Positions 8,706 through 17,583 of a stretch of 64,000 bases of DNA are shown here, piece by piece. Every line of letters starts with the position of its first letter. Positions within the stretch are counted from its first letter, which is position 1. The notes beneath the pieces were generated by a model. It saw only the letters and a program-made list of their open reading frames with translations. It was not told where the DNA came from and did no database searches. This DNA comes from Pseudomonas fluorescens. GTDB lineage: Bacteria > Pseudomonadota > Gammaproteobacteria > Pseudomonadales > Pseudomonadaceae. Made by a program: the position numbers and the translations under genes. The DNA lies in the NCBI RefSeq assembly GCF_902497625.1, contig NZ_CABVGX010000025.1, positions 20,722 through 84,721 on the forward strand, given 5' to 3'.

Positions 8706-8726
8706 GCCTCATCTGCTTGATGAGGC
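8706..8726 (+). promoter_or_regulatory. Dyad overlapping the ribosome site of the ABC ATPase gene
   Basis: Perfect 8-base inverted repeat, GCCTCATC and GATGAGGC, with a five-base loop TGCTT, ending six bases before the ATG at 8733. The only convincing Shine-Dalgarno element, GAGG at 8722-8725, is inside the 3' arm, so in RNA it would be paired. It may be an operator for the LysR protein, a translation-control hairpin, or both. Confidence 0.55.
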
Positions 8727-8732
8727 CTGTCC

Positions 8733-9809
8733 ATGAACCACTCGATCGCAACTGCCCTGACCAACCCCGGTGCGCCGATGAAAGTGCGTGGCGTGCAGAA
8801 ACGCTTTGGCGCTTTCACCGCACTGGACAACGTCTCGCTCGACGTCGCCGCTGGCGAGTTGGTGTGCCTGCTCGGCCCGTCCGGCTGTGGCAAAACCACC
8901 TTGCTGCGCTGCATCGCCGGTCTCGAGAAGCAGGACAGCGGCGAACTGTACCTCGGTGATCGCGACGTTTCCCACCTAGCACCGCAGGCTCGCGACTACG
9001 GCATTCTGTTCCAGTCCTACGCGCTGTTCCCCAATCTGACCGTCGAAGCGAACATTGCCTACGGCCTCGCCGGCAGTGGCCGCGATGAAGTGCGCAAGCG
9101 CGTGGGGCAGATGCTGGAGCTAGTCGGCCTGATTGGTAGCGAAAAAAAATACCCTGGCCAGTTGTCCGGCGGCCAGCAACAACGTGTCGCCCTGGCTCGC
9201 GCTCTGGCGCCGGCGCCCTCGCTGTTGTTGCTCGACGAACCGATGTCGGCCCTCGACGCCCGGGTTCGCGAGCATCTGTGCACCGAGCTGCGTCAGCTGC
9301 AGCGCAACCTCGGCGTGACCACGCTGATGGTCACGCACAACCAGGACGAAGCCATGCTGATGGCCGACCGCATCGCCGTGATGAACAACGGCAAGGTCGA
9401 GCAGTACGCCACGCCGCAAGACATCTACGACCGACCGGCGACGCCGTTTGTGGCGGAATTTGTCGGCCAGGGGAACTGGCTGCCCTTCAACCGCAGTAGC
9501 GTTAGCCACGCGCAGGTCGGCGGCATGAGCATGCGCCTGGCCGATGGCAGCGCGAATACCACGTCGGGCCGTCTGTTCTGCCGCCCGGAAGCGATCAACG
9601 TCAACCCGCCGGTGCACGAGGAAAACCTGTTCCCGGCGAAAATCCGCGAAATTACCTTCCTCGGCAACCGCTGCCGCATGAGTTTCGAACTCGATCAATT
9701 GCCCGGTCACGCCTTGCTCGCCGAGCTGGCGCCAGAATCCATGCCACGCCTCGGCGCGCAGCAGATCATGGTCGCTTTGCCCCCGCGCAGCTTGCAGGTG
9801 TTCGCCTGA
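8733..9809 (+). CDS. Putative 2-aminoethylphosphonate ABC transporter, ATPase subunit
   Basis: Cytoplasmic ATPase of a phosphonate importer of the PhnT/AepV type. Walker A is GPSGCGKTT near residues 50-58, the signature is LSGGQQQRVALARAL, Walker B LLLLDEPMSALD, and a C-terminal TOBE-like regulatory domain occupies residues 240-358 (FCRPEAINV, EITFLGNRC). The Fe/polyamine/spermidine-type layout matches the 2-AEP subfamily, and the neighbouring FAD oxidoreductase and PhnZ homologue support a phosphonate substrate. The permease start overlaps its stop (TGATG), so the two are translationally coupled. Other anionic substrates cannot be excluded. Confidence 0.88.
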   Translation: MNHSIATALTNPGAPMKVRGVQKRFGAFTALDNVSLDVAAGELVCLLGPSGCGKTTLLRCIAGLEKQDSGELYLGDRDVSHLAPQARDYGILFQSYALFPNLTVEANIAYGLAGSGRDEVRKRVGQMLELVGLIGSEKKYPGQLSGGQQQRVALARALAPAPSLLLLDEPMSALDARVREHLCTELRQLQRNLGVTTLMVTHNQDEAMLMADRIAVMNNGKVEQYATPQDIYDRPATPFVAEFVGQGNWLPFNRSSVSHAQVGGMSMRLADGSANTTSGRLFCRPEAINVNPPVHEENLFPAKIREITFLGNRCRMSFELDQLPGHALLAELAPESMPRLGAQQIMVALPPRSLQVFA

Positions 9810-11533
9810 TGAGCGCGAATATGGCGCTGCCGATACCGCACAAGCAGGTTCGGCAGACCTCCCGTGCCGAGATAGGCGACCGGGTGTTCGTGGTCGGCGG
9901 CAAGGTCCTTTTGCTGGTGCTGCTCGGCGTCGCGGTGTTGATGCCGTTGCTGGCGATCTTCTGGCGCGGCTTCAGTTCGGAAGCCGGGCAGGGCGGTGGT
10001 TGGGTCGCCGCACGCGAGCTGGTCACCAGTGCCAACTTTCACTGGCTGGTCGGGAACAGCCTGAAAGTTTCCCTTAGCGTGGCGGCCATCGTCGTACCGC
10101 TGGCCTACCTGTTTGCCTACGCGCTGCAACGCACATTGATTCCCGGCAAGGGCATCTGGCGCGGCATCTCGCTGTTGCCGCTGATGGCGCCGTCGATGTT
10201 GCCGGGCATCGCACTGGTCTATCTGTTCGGCAATCAGGGCATGTTGCGCGGTTTGCTCTCGGACAACATCTACGGTTTCTGGGGCATCGTGCTCGGCGAG
10301 GTCATTTACACCTTCCCCCACGCCTTGATGATTCTGCTGTCGGCGCTGTCGCTGGCAGATGCGCGACTGTTCGACGCCGCCTCCAGCATGGGCGCCAGTC
10401 CGGCCAAAGCCTTTCGCAGTATCACCTGGCCGGCGACGCGTCAGGCCGTGTTCGCTGCGTTCTGTCTGGTGTTCACCTTGACCATCACCGACTTCGGCGT
10501 GCCCGTCGTTGTCGGAGGTGATTATCAAGTACTCGCGCTGGAAGCCTACAAAGCCGTGGTTGGCCAACAGCAATTTGGTCGCGGCGCGCTGATCGGCATG
10601 GTTCTGCTGCTGCCGGCGCTGCTGAGTTTTGCGGTGGATGCCTGGCTGCGTCGGCGTCAGGGCGATTCCATGAGCGGTCGGGCGCAGGTCTTTCAACCGG
10701 CACCTTCGAGGCTGCGCGATGGTTGCTACCTCACCATCGTCTTGCTGATCTGCGCGGCGTTGCTGCTGGTGTTCGGCATGGCCGTGTTCTCGTCACTGGT
10801 GAAATTCTGGCCGTACAACCTGTCGCTGTCGCTCAACCACTACCAGTTCAATGACACGGCGGGCGGCGGCTGGCTGGCCTATGGCAACAGCGTGAGGATG
10901 GCCATCTGCACGGCATTGATCGGCAGCGTGCTGATCTTCACCGGTGCCTACCTGATGGAAAAAACCAAAGGCCAGCGCGGCCTGAACCTGAGCCTGCGCA
11001 TGCTCAGCTTTGTACCGATGGCGGTCCCCGGCCTGGTGCTCGGCCTCGGTTACGTCTTCTTCTTCAACCTCAGCGGCAACCCGCTGCATGTGCTCTACGG
11101 GACCATGACGCTGTTGGTGGTTTGCACCATCGCTCACTATTTGACCACCGCGCAGATGACCGCGACCACCGCGCTGCGTCAGCTCGACGCCGAGTTCGAA
11201 GCCGCAGCGCTGTCGCTCAAGGCGCCGCTTTATCGGCATTACCTGCGGGTCACCGTGCCGATCTGCCTGCCGGCGCTGCTGGACATCGTGCGCTACCTGT
11301 TCGTCTCGGGCATGACCACCGTCTCGGCGGCAATTTTTCTCTATAGCCCCGACACCATCCTCGCGGCCGTGGCGGTGCTGAACATGGACGACGCCGGCAA
11401 CGTCGGCGGCGCGGCGGCGATGTCGACCCTGATTCTGTTTACCTCAGCGGGCGTGTCCCTGCTGCTGGCCTGGGCCTCGCGCGGTTTGTTGCGCCGCTCT
11501 CAGGCTTGGCGGCAGACCGCGCCCGGCAACTGA
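9809..11533 (+). CDS. Putative 2-aminoethylphosphonate ABC transporter, fused permease
   Basis: A 574-residue inner-membrane permease with two binding-protein-dependent transport domains in one chain, as in the PhnU2/AepW type. About twelve hydrophobic helices are visible. The two EAA-type cytoplasmic loops that contact the ATPase are around SLADARLFDAASSMGASPAK (residues ~180-200) and FEAAALSLKAP (near 460-470). The fusion explains why only one permease gene is present. It lies between the ATPase and the binding-protein gene; spacing to the latter is 42 bases. Confidence 0.88.
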   Translation: MSANMALPIPHKQVRQTSRAEIGDRVFVVGGKVLLLVLLGVAVLMPLLAIFWRGFSSEAGQGGGWVAARELVTSANFHWLVGNSLKVSLSVAAIVVPLAYLFAYALQRTLIPGKGIWRGISLLPLMAPSMLPGIALVYLFGNQGMLRGLLSDNIYGFWGIVLGEVIYTFPHALMILLSALSLADARLFDAASSMGASPAKAFRSITWPATRQAVFAAFCLVFTLTITDFGVPVVVGGDYQVLALEAYKAVVGQQQFGRGALIGMVLLLPALLSFAVDAWLRRRQGDSMSGRAQVFQPAPSRLRDGCYLTIVLLICAALLLVFGMAVFSSLVKFWPYNLSLSLNHYQFNDTAGGGWLAYGNSVRMAICTALIGSVLIFTGAYLMEKTKGQRGLNLSLRMLSFVPMAVPGLVLGLGYVFFFNLSGNPLHVLYGTMTLLVVCTIAHYLTTAQMTATTALRQLDAEFEAAALSLKAPLYRHYLRVTVPICLPALLDIVRYLFVSGMTTVSAAIFLYSPDTILAAVAVLNMDDAGNVGGAAAMSTLILFTSAGVSLLLAWASRGLLRRSQAWRQTAPGN

Positions 11534-11575
11534 TTCACTGCTCAAAATAACCTCAACTCAAAACAGGAAAAGATC

Positions 11576-12601
11576 ATGTTCAAGCCCCTGGCTCTGGCCG
11601 CTGCTGTCCTCTCCGCTTTCAGCCTGAACGCCCTTGCGGCGACCACTGAGTTGACGGTGTACACCGCCCTCGAAGCTGAACAATTGAAAACGTACAAACA
11701 AGCCTTCGAAAAAGCCAACCCGGACGTCGAGATCAAGTGGGTACGCGATTCCACCGGCATCATCACCGCCAAATTGCTCGCTGAAAAAGCGCGTCCGCAG
11801 GCTGACGCCGTCTGGGGGCTGGCCGCTTCGAGCCTGGCGATTCTCGATCAGCAAGGCATGCTGCAAACCTACGCGCCTAAAGACCTCGACAAGATCGGCG
11901 GCAACTATCGCGACGCCGCCAACCCGCCTGCGTGGGTTGGCATGGACGTCTGGGCCGCGACCATTTGCTTCAACACCGTCGAAGCGGAGAAGCAGGGTTT
12001 GAGCAAACCGGTGAGCTGGCAGGACCTGACCAAGCCTGAGTACAAAGGCAAGATCGTCATGCCTAACCCGGCGTCTTCCGGCACTGGTTTTCTCGACGTC
12101 AGCGCCTGGCTGCAGACCTTCGGCGAGAAGCAGGGCTGGCAGTACATGGACGACCTGCACCAGAACATTGGTCAGTACGTTCACTCCGGTTCCAAGCCGT
12201 GCAAACTGGCCGCGGCCGGTGAATTCCCGATCGGCATTTCCTTTGAATACCCCGCTGTGCAGCTGAAACGTCAGGGCGCGCCCCTGGACATCATCCTGCC
12301 GAAAGAGGGCTTGGGCTGGGAGATCGAAGCGACTGCGGTGATCAAGGGCACACCGCACGAGGAAGCTGCGAAGAAACTGGCTGATTTCTCTGCCAGCCCG
12401 GCGGCGATGGACTTGTACAAAGAAAACTTTGCTGTTCTTGCGCAGCCTGGCATCGCCAAGCCGCAGACCGAATTGCCGGCGGATTATGAGCAGCGCCTGA
12501 TCAAGAATGACTTCGCCTGGGCCTCGAAGAATCGCGATGCAATCCTGGCCGAGTGGCGCAAGCGCTATGACGGCAAGTCCGAGAAGGTGGTTGCCAAGTA
12601 A
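11576..12601 (+). CDS. Putative 2-aminoethylphosphonate-binding periplasmic protein
   Basis: Periplasmic binding protein of 341 residues with a clear Sec signal peptide (MFKPLALAAAVLSAFSLNAL, cleavage after Ala-Ala near residue 22) and a mature start TTELTVYTALEAEQLK, typical of the class that binds phosphonates or ferric iron. It would deliver 2-aminoethylphosphonate or a relative to the fused permease. An AGGA ribosome site precedes the ATG. A REP pair follows, so transcription of the catabolic genes downstream may be weaker or separate. Substrate is inferred from the cluster. Confidence 0.87.
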   Translation: MFKPLALAAAVLSAFSLNALAATTELTVYTALEAEQLKTYKQAFEKANPDVEIKWVRDSTGIITAKLLAEKARPQADAVWGLAASSLAILDQQGMLQTYAPKDLDKIGGNYRDAANPPAWVGMDVWAATICFNTVEAEKQGLSKPVSWQDLTKPEYKGKIVMPNPASSGTGFLDVSAWLQTFGEKQGWQYMDDLHQNIGQYVHSGSKPCKLAAAGEFPIGISFEYPAVQLKRQGAPLDIILPKEGLGWEIEATAVIKGTPHEEAAKKLADFSASPAAMDLYKENFAVLAQPGIAKPQTELPADYEQRLIKNDFAWASKNRDAILAEWRKRYDGKSEKVVAK

Positions 12602-12625
12602 ATCTTCATTGACTGACAAGGCCTC

Positions 12626-12713
12626 ATCGCTGGCAGGCCAGCTCCCACAGTTTCAGGGCAGCTACAGAATTTGTGTTTAGCGCCAACCCTGTGGGAGCTG
12701 GCCTGGCAGCGAT
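12626..12713. repeat. REPIN between transport and catabolic genes
   Basis: 25-base inverted arms (12626-12650 and 12689-12713, core TGGCAGGCCAGCTCCCACAG) around a 38-base spacer. It is a CTGGC variant of the GAGCCTGCTCGCGA class and lies inside the phosphonate operon, where a strong stem-loop could set transcript levels of the two parts. Confidence 0.85.
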
Positions 12714-12742
12714 AGCGGTCTTTCATTCAGGACATTATTCCA

Positions 12743-13876
12743 ATGACACAACACAACGACATGCTGATCATCGGCGCCGGAATTTTAGGTCTGTCCCACG
12801 CCTACGCCGCTGCCAGGCGCGGCCTCAAGGTCACGGTTTTCGAACGCAGCGAAACCCCGATCGGCGCGTCGGTGCGTAACTTCGGCCAGGCCCTCGTCAC
12901 CGGTCAGCCGCCGGGCCAGATGCTCGAACTGGCCAAAGCCAGCCGCGCTATCTGGGGCGATTGGGCGCAACACGCTGGCCTGCAACTCAAGCGCAACGGT
13001 TCATACCTGTTTGCCCGTACCGAAGCGGAAGAGCACCTGCTGGAAATGTTCTGCGCCGGCCGCGCCGTGGAGCACGACTACCGCGTCGAATTGTTGCAAG
13101 GCGCGGCGCTGCGCGACCTCTATGGCGGCCAGTTTCGGCATCACCGCGCAGCGTTGCACGGCATCGAAGACCAGCAGCTGTACTCGCGCGAAGCGATCCC
13201 GGCGTTGATCGACTACCTGCGCCGCGAACTCGGCGTCGAGTTTCACTTTTCGACGCTGGTGCGCGACATCGAGCCGGGGCGCCTGCACAGCACCGCGGGC
13301 ACTTTCAGCGCCGAGCAGATCATCGTCTGTTCCGGCCACGATTATCAGACGCTGCTGGCCGAACCCATCGCTGCGCTCGAACCGCAGATCTGTCGCCTGC
13401 AAATGCTCCGCGCCCGTCCGCAGCACAATCTCAACCTGCAACACGCACTGCTCACCGGTCTGAGTTGCGTGCATTACGGGGCCTTCGCCGATCTGCCGGA
13501 AGCGGCCGCCGTGCAGGCGCAGATCCTGCGCGAGCAACCGCACTTGCATGACAACGGCATTCACTTGCTGATCAGCCCCACGCCTTACGGTGAGTTGATC
13601 ATTGGCGATTCCCATCACTACGGCCGTGATCCTTCACCGTTCAACGCGGAACAGGTCGATGACTGGATGATCGAACTCGCTGAGCAGACACTGGGCTGCA
13701 AGGTGCGAGTAGTGGAGCGCTGGCAGGGCGTCTATGGTTCACGAGGGCCGGGGCCGTTTTCGTTTTTGCGGCCAATGCCAGGCGTTAGTATGGCCCTGAT
13801 GCACAGCGGTGTCGGCATGAGCGTCGGCCCGGCGATGGCCGAGCGTAATGTCGCGACCTTGTTGGGAGAAAGTTGA
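12743..13876 (+). CDS. FAD-dependent oxidoreductase of phosphonate clusters (TIGR03364 type)
   Basis: A 377-residue flavoprotein of the DadA/glycine oxidase superfamily. The dinucleotide motif is IIGAGILGLSHAYAAARRG at residues 8-26 and the C-terminal GPGPFSFLRPMPGVS to HSGVGMSVGPA stretch closes the FAD site. Family knowledge: this type recurs beside phosphonate transporters and PhnZ-like oxygenases, and members have been reported to oxidise N-alkylated aminoethylphosphonates or other aminophosphonates. Here it would prepare a substrate for the PhnZ-like protein. Its stop overlaps the next ATG (TGATG), so the two are coupled. Exact substrate unknown. Confidence 0.86.
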   Translation: MTQHNDMLIIGAGILGLSHAYAAARRGLKVTVFERSETPIGASVRNFGQALVTGQPPGQMLELAKASRAIWGDWAQHAGLQLKRNGSYLFARTEAEEHLLEMFCAGRAVEHDYRVELLQGAALRDLYGGQFRHHRAALHGIEDQQLYSREAIPALIDYLRRELGVEFHFSTLVRDIEPGRLHSTAGTFSAEQIIVCSGHDYQTLLAEPIAALEPQICRLQMLRARPQHNLNLQHALLTGLSCVHYGAFADLPEAAAVQAQILREQPHLHDNGIHLLISPTPYGELIIGDSHHYGRDPSPFNAEQVDDWMIELAEQTLGCKVRVVERWQGVYGSRGPGPFSFLRPMPGVSMALMHSGVGMSVGPAMAERNVATLLGES

Positions 13877-14445
13877 TGGACCGCAATGGGCAAGTCATCG
13901 AGGAAGTATTCAGTCTGTATGAACGGTTTGGCGACAATGATTACATCGGTGAGCCAGTGTCGCAGCTTGAGCACATGTCTCAGGCTGCTCAGCTGGCGAT
14001 CACCGAAGGCTTCGATGATGAGGTGGTGCTCGCGGCGTTCTTCCATGACATCGGCCACATATGCGCTGCCGAAACTACCGAGAACATGGGCGGGTTTGGC
14101 GTGGTCAGCCATGAACGACTGGGCGCCGATTACCTGCGCCGCGCCGGCTTCAGCGAACGCCTGGCGCGGCTGGTGGAATACCACGTGCAAGCCAAGCGCT
14201 ACCTGACGCTCAGGGAGCCCGACTATTTCGAGCGGTTGAGCGAAGCCAGTCGCCGGACGTTGGCGTATCAGGGTGGGGTGATGACGGAGGTGGAGGCTGA
14301 GGCGTTCGAGCGTGATCCGTTGTGCGCGGTCAGTTTACGTATGCGTCAGTGGGATGAGTCGGCGAAGGAGATGGATGTGCCGGTGATAGATCTCGAGATC
14401 TTGAAATGCAAAGCCGCGAACGTTTTGTCCGGCGCGTCACGTTGA
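13876..14445 (+). CDS. phnZ: PhnZ-like HD-domain mixed-valent diiron oxygenase
   Basis: PhnZ cleaves the C-P bond of 2-amino-1-hydroxyethylphosphonate to glycine and phosphate with O2. Residues known from the PhnZ structure are all present: metal ligands His34, His58, Asp59, His80, His104 and Asp161, the lid pair Tyr24 and Glu27, and substrate residues His62, Ser126, Lys108 and Arg158. Those numbers match exactly if the upstream TTG at 13873 is counted as residue 1, and are one less from the ATG at 13876. The usual partner PhnY, the 2-oxoglutarate hydroxylase that makes the substrate, is not in the window; the FAD oxidoreductase takes its place in the operon. Confidence 0.93.
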   Translation: MDRNGQVIEEVFSLYERFGDNDYIGEPVSQLEHMSQAAQLAITEGFDDEVVLAAFFHDIGHICAAETTENMGGFGVVSHERLGADYLRRAGFSERLARLVEYHVQAKRYLTLREPDYFERLSEASRRTLAYQGGVMTEVEAEAFERDPLCAVSLRMRQWDESAKEMDVPVIDLEILKCKAANVLSGASR

Positions 14446-14471
14446 GTGCCATACAGTCAAAGCACTCGCTG

Positions 14472-14635
14472 ACATCGCCCCCAATCCCCGTAGCAGCTGC
14501 CGAGCCTGCGAGGCTGCGTCCGAGGTGACATCGCCCCCAATCCCCGTAGCAGCTGCCGAGCCTGCGAGGCTGCGTCCGAGGTGACATCGCCCACAATCCC
14601 CGTAGCAGCTGCCGAGCTTGCGAGGCTGCGTCCGA
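14472..14635 (+). repeat. 56-base tandem repeat, three copies
   Basis: Copies begin at 14472, 14528 and 14584. Each runs ACATCGCCC..CAATCCCCGT, AGCAGCTGCCGAGCCTGCGA, GGCTGCGTCCGAGGTG; the first two copies are identical, the third has two or three changes and is cut short. Each unit carries one half of a GTAGCAGCTGCCGAG-class REP. The opposite half (GGCTCGGCAGCTGCTACAGG) follows at 14730-14750. Confidence 0.9.
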
Positions 14636-14752
14636 AGCCGAAGCACTCGCACCATGGGCGATTCGGTTCTCAGACACTTCGCGTCAGCAGCTTTGGCATC
14701 TGCTTCGCAGCCGAACGCAGCCGCGCGGGCTCGGCAGCTGCTACAGGACTTT
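14636..14752. repeat. Closing half of the GTAGCAGCTGCCGAG REP
   Basis: The segment ends GCTCGGCAGCTGCTACAGG, the inverse of the head of the 56-base units, so units and this half form a hairpin with a choice of three left arms. It runs slightly into the 3' end of the GTPase gene, on the other strand. Confidence 0.7.
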
Positions 14753-16120
14753 TTCGGCCAGTGCTTCGATTTGCTCCTGGCGCTCGGCCTGATCCAGCTT
14801 CGGATGAGGATTGAGCGACGTCCACTGCGGATGCGCGCGGGCCTTGTTCAAGGCTTCGGGTAATTTGCCTTCGCGCCAGGTCTTGTCCTGCGGCGTGGCG
14901 ACCTGAATGCTGTCCATCGCCGCATGTCCGCGGGCATTCAGCGCCTGCAGCAGCTGACGCTGACGCAACGCCAGCAGCCTCAGTACGCTGTCATCGACGG
15001 TCAGTTCGCGCTGGCCTCTGATCTTGCCGAGTAAACGGCTGCCATAACTGCGCGCGGTTTGCAGTGCGCCGCCGGCAATTGCACCGGCCAGCGCTGCTGC
15101 GCCCAGGGTCAGGCCACCGACCAGCAGATCGACGCCAGCCCCCGCCGCCGCGCCCGCTGCAATACCGCCGCCGACGCGCACACCCAGCCGCTTGAGGGTT
15201 TCCGGATTGAAAAGGTCATCGCCCCAGCGCCCGTCGAGCAGCGGCAAGTCGCTGGCTGCCGCATCTTGCGGCCGGAACACATAAAGCCTGAGCAGCGCTT
15301 CGACGCAACGTTGTTCGCGTTGACGTACGGCTTTGCGCAGCTCGCTGATCGCTTGTTGTTCCTGCTCCGGGTCGCTGACCACACTGCGCCGGCACGCGGC
15401 GCAATCGATCAGCAGCTCGGCAATCAATCGTGCCGCACCGTGTTGACGCGCGAGGCGTTGCGCCTGTTGATCGGTAATCAGGCGCTCCAGTTGTGGCCGC
15501 GAGGTTTCCAGCAGCAGCGCGAGGCTTTCATAGAGTCGACGCTCGCCATCTTCCGGCGGCGCGACGCTGTCGAAACGCACCAGCGCGTGCAAGCCCAGCC
15601 GCGCCAGCGCTTCTCGCCAATCCAGTTCGCGGTGGTTGGCGCTGCTGACGAAATTGAGCACCGGCAACAGCGGTTTGCCACAACTGGCCAGCACCTCCAG
15701 TTCATCGCGGTATTTCGACAGCACCGGCTCGCGGGCATCAATCACGTAGAGACCGGCGTCGCAGGTCAGCAGTTGCCGCAGCACTTTGGCTTCCTGTTCG
15801 AAGCGTTGCCGTGCTTCGCTACCCTCCAGAAATCGCGCCAGTCGCGCCGGGCCGTCGAGGCGTTCGCCGGGACGCTCCAGGCGTTCGAGGTAATCGAGCA
15901 GGGCGATGGCGTCTTCCAGCCCCGGCGTGTCGAACAGGTCGAGCAACGGTTCACCGTCCACCGATAACCGTGCGCCTTCGACGTGTCGTGTGGTGCTGGG
16001 CCGGTGCGACACTTCGCCGAAACCGACATCCCGCGTGAGGGTGCGCAACAATGAGGTCTTGCCGACGTTGGTATGGCCGACGACGGCGAGTTTCAGCGGC
16101 GGTTTGCCCGGCTTAGTCAT
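14741..16120 (-). CDS. GTPase with DUF3482 domain
   Basis: A 459-residue Era/TrmE-type small GTPase with an added C-terminal DUF3482 region. G1 is GHTNVGKTS at residues 14-22, G2 the RPSTTRHVEG stretch, G3 DTPG at about 63-66; the G4 motif is not a clear NKxD (PVLNFVSSANHRELD instead). The C-terminal half has a glycine/alanine-rich hydrophobic segment (GGGIAAGAAAGAGVDLLVGG) that could enter or touch the membrane. It follows the DUF2868 membrane protein with an 8-base overlap. Function is unknown; the two are a conserved pair in proteobacteria. Confidence 0.85.
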   Translation of the reverse strand: MTKPGKPPLKLAVVGHTNVGKTSLLRTLTRDVGFGEVSHRPSTTRHVEGARLSVDGEPLLDLFDTPGLEDAIALLDYLERLERPGERLDGPARLARFLEGSEARQRFEQEAKVLRQLLTCDAGLYVIDAREPVLSKYRDELEVLASCGKPLLPVLNFVSSANHRELDWREALARLGLHALVRFDSVAPPEDGERRLYESLALLLETSRPQLERLITDQQAQRLARQHGAARLIAELLIDCAACRRSVVSDPEQEQQAISELRKAVRQREQRCVEALLRLYVFRPQDAAASDLPLLDGRWGDDLFNPETLKRLGVRVGGGIAAGAAAGAGVDLLVGGLTLGAAALAGAIAGGALQTARSYGSRLLGKIRGQRELTVDDSVLRLLALRQRQLLQALNARGHAAMDSIQVATPQDKTWREGKLPEALNKARAHPQWTSLNPHPKLDQAERQEQIEALAEKVL

Positions 16121-17483
16121 GACCTGTCTCCAGCCAGTTCAGCGGCGCACTGTCGGAAAATGCCAGCTCCAGTTGCTGCAGCGCCAGGTGCCAGTCACCG
16201 AGCCGGTCGGCATCGAGCGCTTCACCCGGAGGCGCTTGCAACAGCCAGACACGGGTGGCGCTCGCGTTACGCGCCAGTTCGGCAATCAGCGTGAGGCTGC
16301 CGCGATCCGGTGAACGGCGCGGATCGCATGCGATGGCCAGGCGAGCGGGCGGAAAACGGCTGAGTTGTTCGAGTAATTTATGGCGCGACTCACGACTGTC
16401 GAGAATGCCTGCGTCGCTGACATTTTTCGGCAGCGATGGCGGCCACGGTCGCTGATCATCCAGCTCGATCGCGACCAGCAGCGCGCCGTCGCTTTGCAGC
16501 GCATTGACCGTGCTTTCGACACGATGCAAATGTTCGGGCGCCGCATCGCTGATCCCGAGGCGCTCGCTGGTGGGCATCAGCCGTTCGCGCAGTTGCGCGT
16601 AACCGGGCAGGTTCATATCCAGACGCAGACGGGCTTTGCCGCTCTTCCAGCGCCACAGGCAGAACGCAGCCAGTAGCAGACGCGGCAACACGCCATAGAT
16701 CAGCAACACGCCCACCAGCCACCCCGCCCAGGCCTGGCGCGCGCTTTCGATGTTCAACGCGCTGTCGCCGCTGGCGCGGATCATCTCCACGGTCGGCACG
16801 CTGAAACCGAGCAGGGCAGGTACCGCGCCAAGGGCTTGAGTCAGGGTGACGAAGGTGTCGCCGCCGAGGATCGTGGTTTCCCAGACGAAGCCATAACGGC
16901 GGGTCGCCATCAGCATCAGCAGAATCACCAATGCGCTGAGCATCGCCAGCAGCCACAGGCCGTTGACCAGCGCACCGAGTGCCCAGCGATTGAGTTTGTG
17001 ACGTTGCAGCAGCAGGAGCAGGGCCGGTGCCAGTTGTGCAGCCTTGGCATCGCGGGCGAGTTTTTCGCTAAGCCACAACCACAAGCGGCCAAGCGTTGCG
17101 CCGTGGTCACCGGCAAATACCGAGCCCAGTGCCCAGCTGATCAACAGAATCAGGTTCAGCCCAAGCAGACTGCCCAGCGCCCAGAAGACATTCACCGGCG
17201 TCTGGCCGTCGCCGAGTGCGGTGAATGCCAGGCCAGCGCCGGTGACGACGGCCAGTATCGCCATGACGATCAGCGCCAGGCGCGCGCCTTGCAGCCAGTG
17301 CGTGAGGGCGTTGCTCAGCCCGTCGCGCTCGGCCAGCCAGAGTGCGCGGCGCCGGATGCGTGCCGACAAGTCACCCCCTGCGCTGCGGGCAAGACGGTTG
17401 GCTTCCAGATCATCCAGAGGGCCGGCGTGTTCTTCCCGCAAGCGGATGGTTTCGGTCAACCAGAGGGTATTCAGTTCAGTCAC
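16113..17483 (-). CDS. DUF2868 membrane protein, partner of the GTPase
   Basis: A 456-residue inner-membrane protein. Hydrophobic segments are at about residues 70-92, 103-128, 165-195 and 255-275 and flank a cytoplasmic N-terminus beginning MTELNTLWLTETIRLREEHAG; the last 150 residues form a soluble domain. Its stop overlaps the GTPase start by 8 bases. The pairing suggests a nucleotide-switch acting at the membrane, but I know of no assigned role. It is divergent from folA. Confidence 0.85.
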   Translation of the reverse strand: MTELNTLWLTETIRLREEHAGPLDDLEANRLARSAGGDLSARIRRRALWLAERDGLSNALTHWLQGARLALIVMAILAVVTGAGLAFTALGDGQTPVNVFWALGSLLGLNLILLISWALGSVFAGDHGATLGRLWLWLSEKLARDAKAAQLAPALLLLLQRHKLNRWALGALVNGLWLLAMLSALVILLMLMATRRYGFVWETTILGGDTFVTLTQALGAVPALLGFSVPTVEMIRASGDSALNIESARQAWAGWLVGVLLIYGVLPRLLLAAFCLWRWKSGKARLRLDMNLPGYAQLRERLMPTSERLGISDAAPEHLHRVESTVNALQSDGALLVAIELDDQRPWPPSLPKNVSDAGILDSRESRHKLLEQLSRFPPARLAIACDPRRSPDRGSLTLIAELARNASATRVWLLQAPPGEALDADRLGDWHLALQQLELAFSDSAPLNWLETGHD

Positions 17484-17583
17484 GCGTCGTCCCGTCGCTC
17501 CATTGAGCTTGTGAGCATAACCGCTGTGGCGCTTGTCGGGGGGCTACGTTGCGAGAAGCTGAGGCTCTGGTATCCTCGCCGGC

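Noticed and set aside
14437..14677. Short frames across the 56-base repeat
   Set aside because: They exist only because the repeat has no stop in some frames; no ribosome site and no partner.
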